Of a stretch of DNA of 64,000 nt, positions 58,221-64,000 are shown one piece after another. Source of the stretch: Tetragonia tetragonoides. Lineage: Eukaryota > Streptophyta > Magnoliopsida > Caryophyllales > Aizoaceae. Position 1 is the stretch's first letter. Each line of letters starts with the position of its first letter. The stretch covers positions 20,095,501-20,159,500 of the forward strand of contig CM076144.1 in assembly GCA_038025085.1 (NCBI GenBank), in the 5' to 3' direction. The notes beneath the pieces are model-generated. The model had not been told where the DNA came from. It ran no database searches and saw only the letters and a list, made by a program, of their open reading frames with translations. Position numbers and translations under genes: made by a program.

Positions 58221-59666
58221 TAGAAGTGTCAGCTCTTAGGATAGTATATAAAAGTTTGGTTGTGATCTTGAGAATTTTTTGTTTTGTGGTCTTGGTTATA
58301 TGGTTCGCTATTACCAATTTCTGATTCTTCTAGTGACATGTAATTTGATTTGTGATTGTACAGATGTGATGTCAATGTTTATTAAATGCAAAAGAATTAT
58401 AAAATTTTAAAAATTGTTGTAGAAGACATCACATGTTCCTTTCCCAGGGTGGTCCTGACTGATGGAGGAGCATTCTGAATTTGGTTTACTTTATGATAAA
58501 AAAAGGCCTTAGCTCATTGAAAAGCCAGCACCCAATTAAAGACAACAAATAAAGAACGGTTTAATTTATAGCTTCTTGGTTCAAGAATCCGCCAATTTCA
58601 GTGGCTTAATACTTTTAAGGTATGCCTAGACCTGTCAAATGTGTTGGGTTACGAGTTTGACTACTTTAAATTTATTGTCATTTTTGGGTTTGATTTGTGA
58701 AATAATGAACCTTAACCCAAAGTTTTTAAGTTTGGAATCGGGTCAACCCACCAAGTCATCGGCATTATATAAGATATTATTTTTATCAATTATTGTTGTT
58801 CGTTGTTACAAATGTCTGATTCTTCTAGTCACATAATTTGATTTGTGCTTGTACAAAAGTGATATCAATGTTTATTAAATAAAGATAACTGTATTAAAAA
58901 ATTGGGGTAGATATATATTAAGGTCGATTTAGCCTAGCTAATATTTATATCATTGTTCTTTTCCTATCCTAGGTTCTTGACTGATGGAAGAAAATTTGGT
59001 CAAAATAGGGGAAGGAGGAGGGGGAAGTTTGTGAGGAAAATAGGAAAAAAGTAAAAGCTATTTAGAAATTAGGCCAAATATAGTCTGATCTTAAACGACC
59101 AGCATTGTTGCTCTTTCTCTATCTTTGAATGTAACAATTTAGCCTAACAACTCCCTATAACATTTCTCACACACTAATTAGATGTGGAAAACCCTCCAAA
59201 CAAAACTTTAATCTAAAATAAAATAAAAGGTATGTTACTTTGTTTGTAGGGTTACATATAGCTTATAAACACATGGTTCCACAACTTTTTTAATGTGAAA
59301 TTTGAAGTGGTACAGTAATCCTTTATACTAGATGCCAGCTTGAAAGCAAACTCTACAACTCACACCCCTCCCACACGAAGAAGGTTTACGCTTGCATGAC
59401 CATCTCTTTCGTTTCCTACTCGTAGAAAAACACGGAATATCTCTTTCCAATCATGCATTATTATTGATCAAAAGGACAATCTTAAAGAAGATGTCTAAAG
59501 ATACTTTTGTATTTATTCTTTGCCACTTTCACAGCAAAGCTAAGAATAAGAAATTTTCCTTCACAATATATATGGCAAGCATTTCATAGGCGCACATTGG
59601 CACTAGAAGATAGGGGGAGAGAAAGACCACCCCGTCATAGAAAAGTGAATTTTCGTTGGGTATCGT
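58221..59666. other. Spacer with a ~170-bp direct duplication
   Basis: Segments 58318-58480 and 58806-58998 share CTGATTCTTCTAGT, TCAATGTTTATTAAAT and CTTGACTGATGGA-type words in the same order with many differences. A hAT-like word TAGACCTGTCAAA lies at 58627. No gene supported. Confidence 0.5.
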
Positions 59667-59674
59667 GGTACATT

Positions 59675-60280
59675 TAGAGGTGGCAATCGGGCGGATCGGG
59701 TCGGGTCTTTTCGGTTTCGGATCATTACGGGTTCCGGTATATCGGGTCAGAAGAGTAATCGGATCGGGTTGGGTCGAGTCGAATTGATTCAGGTTTATAT
59801 TGATGTCGGGTTACGGGTCAACTCGGGTCGGATTAGTTCGGGTTTCGGTTAAGTCGGATTCGGATTAATTCGATTTTCAGATCATATCAGGTCAAATTTA
59901 ATTCATGTTTCAGAGCATATAAAGGCGAAAATAATATGAAAAATTCAATTTTATATGAAATATTTCAATAATATGGACTATATGTGTGTTTAGTTAGTGT
60001 TTTTTCAATCATTTTGACTATTATATCATTTTATGTCGAATATATTCGGGTTTCGGGTAGAGTCGGTTCGGGTTCATTTCGATTTCGGGTAACTTCGGGT
60101 CGGGTGTTATCTGTTTCGGGTCAAATCAGAGAATGGGTGTTGTCGGGTGTCGGGTTGGACCAGGTCAGATTGGGTCGGTTTCGGATAATGATGATTGATA
60201 CATTATCGGGTGTTGGGCAGGTCTTATATCGGACGGATCGGGTCAATTATCCCGAGTCGAGTCGAGTTTTGCCAGCTCTA
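59675..60280. mobile_element. Non-autonomous hAT-type element made of TCGGGT repeats
   Basis: 606 bp flanked by the 8-bp target duplication GGTACATT (59667-59674 and 60281-60288). Inverted ends are TAGAGGTGGCAA and TAGAGCTGGCAA. Subterminal regions are dense in TCGGGT/CGGGTC words, which yields an artefactual Arg/Gly/Ser-rich frame. No transposase. Confidence 0.88.
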
Positions 60281-60288
60281 GGTACATT

Positions 60289-60545
60289 CCATCACAACTC
60301 CGTCTGCTAAACAGCTGGTACAACTACGTACCATATAATAAAACAAGAATTAGCTTAATGAAACACTAATTACAAGAGAATATTATATATACTAGCTTTA
60401 CGGTTAATCATAATTTGGAGATGGAAAAAATAATTGGTGATCACGTGCTCAACTAAAGTCAAATTTAAGGGGACAATTAGTAAAGATTGACATGATAGAC
60501 CTCTTCAATGGACCCACGATCAACAACTAGCCTTATTTAAAACAA
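60289..60545. other. Spacer
   Basis: No feature supported. Confidence 0.35.
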
Positions 60546-60694
60546 AGCCTTCGTTATTTTCATGTTGCATTACGTTCAATTTCGTTTCATATTCTGTACT
60601 TAATTTTGTCTCATATTTTATTTCATTTTCCGCGCCATTTCGTTTCGTTCCGTTCCTCACTATTCTGCATCATTCCGATGAAAAGAACAGGGCC
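60546..60694 (-). mobile_element. Harbinger-like MITE (copy 2)
   Basis: Right end GAAAAGAACAGGGCC followed by TAA; left end near GCCTTCGTTATTTTCA is degraded, so the start is approximate. Interior GTTTCGTTCCGTTCC is the complement of the copy at 60823. Confidence 0.6.
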
Positions 60695-60822
60695 TAAGAT
60701 AAACGACAAATCTTATTTAGATTAACTAATTAATATTTCTATTCTTAACTATATAGCAATAAGATTGCATATATCTTGAGCAAGCTCTTCAAATTTGTTT
60801 GGAGGAGGGGATGTTTCACTAA

Positions 60823-60936
60823 GGCCCTGCTCTTTTCAATAGAGTGGTGTAGAATGGTGAGCAACGGAACGAAGCGAAATGGAACAGCGCGGAACGGAAC
60901 GGAAGGCAGCTTGAAGATGACAAAAAGAACAATGCC
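60823..60936 (+). mobile_element. Harbinger-like MITE (copy 3)
   Basis: 114 bp with TAA on both sides (60820-60822 and 60937-60939), inverted ends GGCCCTGCTCTTTTC and GGCATTGTTCTTTTT, interior rich in GGAACGGAAC. Confidence 0.75.
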
Positions 60937-61034
60937 TAAATCGTCATTGTTGTTCTTTTTATCTACGTATGTAGTTGATCAATTTGTATGTTGGTTACCG
61001 TATTAGTAAGTGAGTTTTACCATTTTCTAACTGG

Positions 61035-61532
61035 TATTGACTATGCTAATATCTACTCTAACTAAGAAAATCAAAATTATAAAGAGGCGGAGTGAAATAT
61101 AACTAAATTGTTATCATAGTTTCAACTGATACTATTACTTGTTAGGACCAAGCTCAAATTATAAAGCATTTTAAATTAATTGGTCAGTGTCAAGTACAAA
61201 GTTAGTCTTAATCAATTTCATTGTGGTAGTTATCAAATTATTATGGTGATTACACAAAAAGGTGATAACCACCCTATAAACACTCATTAAAGTTATTGAC
61301 TATGCTAACATCTAACTAAGAAAATCAAAAGTATAAAGAGGCGAAAATCAAGGTATCATAGTGTCAAGTGAACTTATAAGGACCAAACTGAAATTATAAA
61401 GTCAATTTAATTGGTCAGTGTCAAGTACAAAGTTAATCTTAACCAATCTCATTTCACCAAATTATTATGGTAATTACACAAAAAGGTGATAACCACCATG
61501 TAAACACTAAACACCCATTAAAGTTATATCGA
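61035..61532 (+). repeat. Tandem duplication, ~260-bp unit
   Basis: Two units beginning ATTGACTATGCTAA at 61035 and 61295. They share AAGAAAATCAAAA, GGTCAGTGTCAAGTACAAAG and ACACAAAAAGGTGATAACCA with indels. Confidence 0.9.
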
Positions 61533-62101
<569 letters not shown>

Positions 62102-62292
62102 AGATCATATAATATGGGTGTTATTATTTACCGCCACAAAATTACTGCCTACCGCCCTTAGAAATTACAATTTTGCCCTTTTTCACATTTTCACTCATCC
62201 TCTCCCTCTCTAACTCTCACACCAATTCTCCCTCTCTACCACCCACTCTCATACCCAACCTTCATCAACATTCACTCAAGCAACGGCCGCGG

Positions 62293-64000
62293 ATGTCTGC
62301 CGGCGACCAGGAAGTGTCGTCGACGGTGGCGGAGGTAAATTTTTTTTTGCGCATATTTTTGCACGGGCGTCCGTGTTTTACGACCATTCCATGGAACAGG
62401 CGTCTGAAATTTCCGCCTAGACCATGGACGGGCCGTAAATCAAGGACGCCTTCACCATGGTTTAGGCGTCAATCACGGACGCCTACACCATGGTTCAGGC
62501 ATCTGAGATTTACGCCTCGACCATGGCCTAGGCGTCCGTGATTTCCGCTTCTTCCATGGTTCACGCGTAAATTTCAGACGCCTGTCCCTTGGTTCAGTCG
62601 GTTTTGATAGACGTTTAAATTTAAGATTAAGCTAACATTGTTTTCGTTGTTTTCGTTAGGTTCCTTTGGAGCAGTTCGGTGGTGATGGTGTTGATTACAG
62701 TACGCATTTCGTCACTGACGAGTTATTTGATAGTGATACAGATGCAATTAATTGGGCAAAACAAATTGCCCTTACTATCGGGTTTGAGTTGATAATTTCG
62801 TCACACAAGAAAAATAGAAGCGTAAAATTGTTAAGATGCAATCGAGGTGAACGCTACATAGGGGAATTAAGAGACTTAGATATTGCTGCTCAGAAGAATT
62901 CGAAAACAAAGGCTTGTAAATGTACGTTCCAGTTAAGAGCTCAGCAAGTGTATGGGTCCAGTAGTTGGATGATTGTCACATTGCCTGGGATTAGAGGTAC
63001 GCACAACCATGACTTTGCTGTGTTTCCTGAGGGATATCGTCAGATGAGTGGTCTTAGTCCTGGGTCAAAGCAACTCGTTCGTGACATGACTTCGGCACAA
63101 ACAAAGCTATGTGCTATCTTGGCCGCTATTAAGGAAAAATTTCCCGAGGACAATGCAACTAGACGACATGTGTACAACTACAGAGATCGTATAAGGAAAC
63201 TTGATTTTGAAGAGAGAGATGTCATTGGTCAGTTTCATCATTTAGCTGGGGAGAATAAGTACGTACATTGGACAAGAGCCGACTGAGCTACTAATGAGGT
63301 AACTCACGTGTTCATGGCACACCCTACATCAATTCAGTTACTTTGGTCTTTTCCTTGGTTGATTGGCTTAGATTCCACGTACAAAACAAACAAGTATAAG
63401 ATGCCGTTTCTTGAGATAGTGGGGATGACTCCAAGCAATAAGAACTTCCTCATAGCTTATGCCATTATGAAGGATGAGACTGAGGCAAGCTATGCGTGGG
63501 TCTTAGATAAGTTGAGGATGCTTATTGGAAATGATGTACACCCAACAGCAATTTTGACCGATCGTGAGCTAGGGTTGATGACACCTATTAGAGAGATATT
63601 TCCCGACAGTGCCCATTTGCTCTGTACATGGCACATTAACAAAGTCGTTGAAGACAAAGTGTACAGACTTTGTGGAAAAGATAAGCTCGCCGCGCAGAGG
63701 TTCAAGAACGGGAGGTGAAAATTTATCATGGAAGCTTCCACAGAAGCTGAGTACGATAGAGCAGTGCGTATGATGAAGGATAGTTGGAGGAATTACCCTC
63801 ACGTGATATCCTATGTAGAGGAGACCTGGTTGAGATATAAAGAGATGTTTGTAGCTGCATGGACGAATAAGGTGCTACACCTTGGCAACACTACGACTTG
63901 CAGGGTGGAGAGTGCACATGCCGCACTAAAACAGTGGTTGAACTCCTCAACTGAAGCTTTGGACAATGTTTGGAACAAGGTCAACAAGTCAATCGAGTCA
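62293..64000 (+). pseudogene. MULE transposase, partial at window end, two in-frame stops
   Basis: Exon 1 is 62293-62334 (MSAGDQEVSSTVAE); an intron 62335-62659 with GTAAAT...TTAG follows; exon 2 starts at 62660 in phase 0 (VPLEQFGGDG) and runs past 64000. The N-terminal part is a FAR1/WRKY-GCM1-type zinc-finger region (CKCTFQLRA... and GTHNHDF). The MULE catalytic domain shows LDSTYKTNKY (first Asp), LTDRELGLM (second Asp), the CxxH of LLCTWHINK and RVESAHAALK (candidate Glu). TGA at 63284-63286 and 63716-63718 interrupts the frame; both sit where a Trp codon (TGG) would suit the family. It would cut and join transposon ends if intact, but is probably dead. Confidence 0.85.
62356..62604 (+). 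repeat. 33-bp minisatellite in the MULE intron
   Basis: CCATGG occurs at 62389, 62422, 62455, 62488, 62521 and 62554, each exactly 33 bp apart. Degraded units precede (62356) and follow (CCTTGG, 62587). Each unit also carries GGCGTC or GACGCC. Because 33 bp is 11 codons, a frame continuous with exon 1 crosses the repeats as a Pro-Trp-containing 11-residue repeat until a stop at 62539-62541. Confidence 0.95.

Larger units (their letters stand above)
62113..64000 (+). mobile_element. Mutator-like element (MULE), left part
   Basis: The transposase gene below is preceded by GGGTGTTATTATTTACCGCC (62116-62135), a plausible left terminus. The right terminus lies outside the window, so the end and target duplication cannot be checked. 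Confidence 0.6.

Noticed and set aside
59984..60310. 108-codon Arg/Gly/Ser/Val-rich frame
   Set aside because: Created by TCGGGT repeats of the hAT-type element.

Overview
The window is nuclear DNA from a flowering plant, most likely a eudicot. It shows spliced genes with GT/AG introns, wall-associated receptor kinases, LTR retrotransposons primed by initiator tRNA-Met (TGGTATCAGAGC), plant-type MULE, hAT, Harbinger and LINE elements, and AT-rich spacers full of homopolymers. I cannot name the species. The tail of one SINE recalls families I associate with Caryophyllales, but that is a weak inference.

Layout. (1) 0.3-34.8 kb is a tandem, same-strand array of wall-associated kinase-like (WAKL20/WAKL15 type) receptor genes. 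WAKL-1 (314-3629) has an in-frame stop and an extra intron. WAKL-2 (16849-19062), WAKL-3 (26038-28588) and WAKL-4 (32158-34792) are intact. A 5' relic with promoter and signal peptide only lies at about 30150-30871. Insertions that have spread the array apart include a Ty3/gypsy element with 784-bp LTRs (7016-12145), a gag-only LTR element (19341-22527), a hAT-type element, MITEs and a SINE. (2) 34.8-43 kb has no intact gene. It holds a 913-bp TIR element with GC-rich cargo, three decayed U2 snRNA gene copies that keep promoter elements, a ~530-bp foldback and a 0.7-kb G/A-rich tract. (3) 43.1-50.2 kb is a decayed Fes1-like (Hsp70 nucleotide exchange factor) locus with a SINE upstream and an antisense L1-type LINE downstream. 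(4) 50.2-58.2 kb is a 3'-truncated, multiply mutated Ty3/gypsy element whose gag is split by a second gag-only element (51184-54402). (5) 58.2-64 kb is a repeat-rich spacer with a hAT-type element, Harbinger-like MITEs, a 260-bp tandem duplication and an (AT)47 tract. It ends in a MULE transposase gene that runs off the window; its intron carries a 33-bp minisatellite.

Function. The only genes likely to make protein are WAKL-2, -3 and -4. They are predicted plasma-membrane receptors with a Cys-rich pectin-binding-type ectodomain, one membrane span and an RD-type Ser/Thr kinase. They differ in structure: WAKL-2 lacks the second intron, and WAKL-1 has an additional intron in the ectodomain exon. 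Both observations come from frame-consistent alignment of the copies inside the window.

No self-contained new enzymatic system is evident. The most unusual items are the U2-derived cluster with intact USE/TATA spacing, the exact 33-bp (11-codon) minisatellite inside a transposase intron, the gag-only retrotransposon family with an open frame in its LTR, the long foldback next to the G/A tract, and the intron gain and loss among the tandem kinases. Element boundaries rest on target-site duplications read by eye; no alignments or database searches were run.
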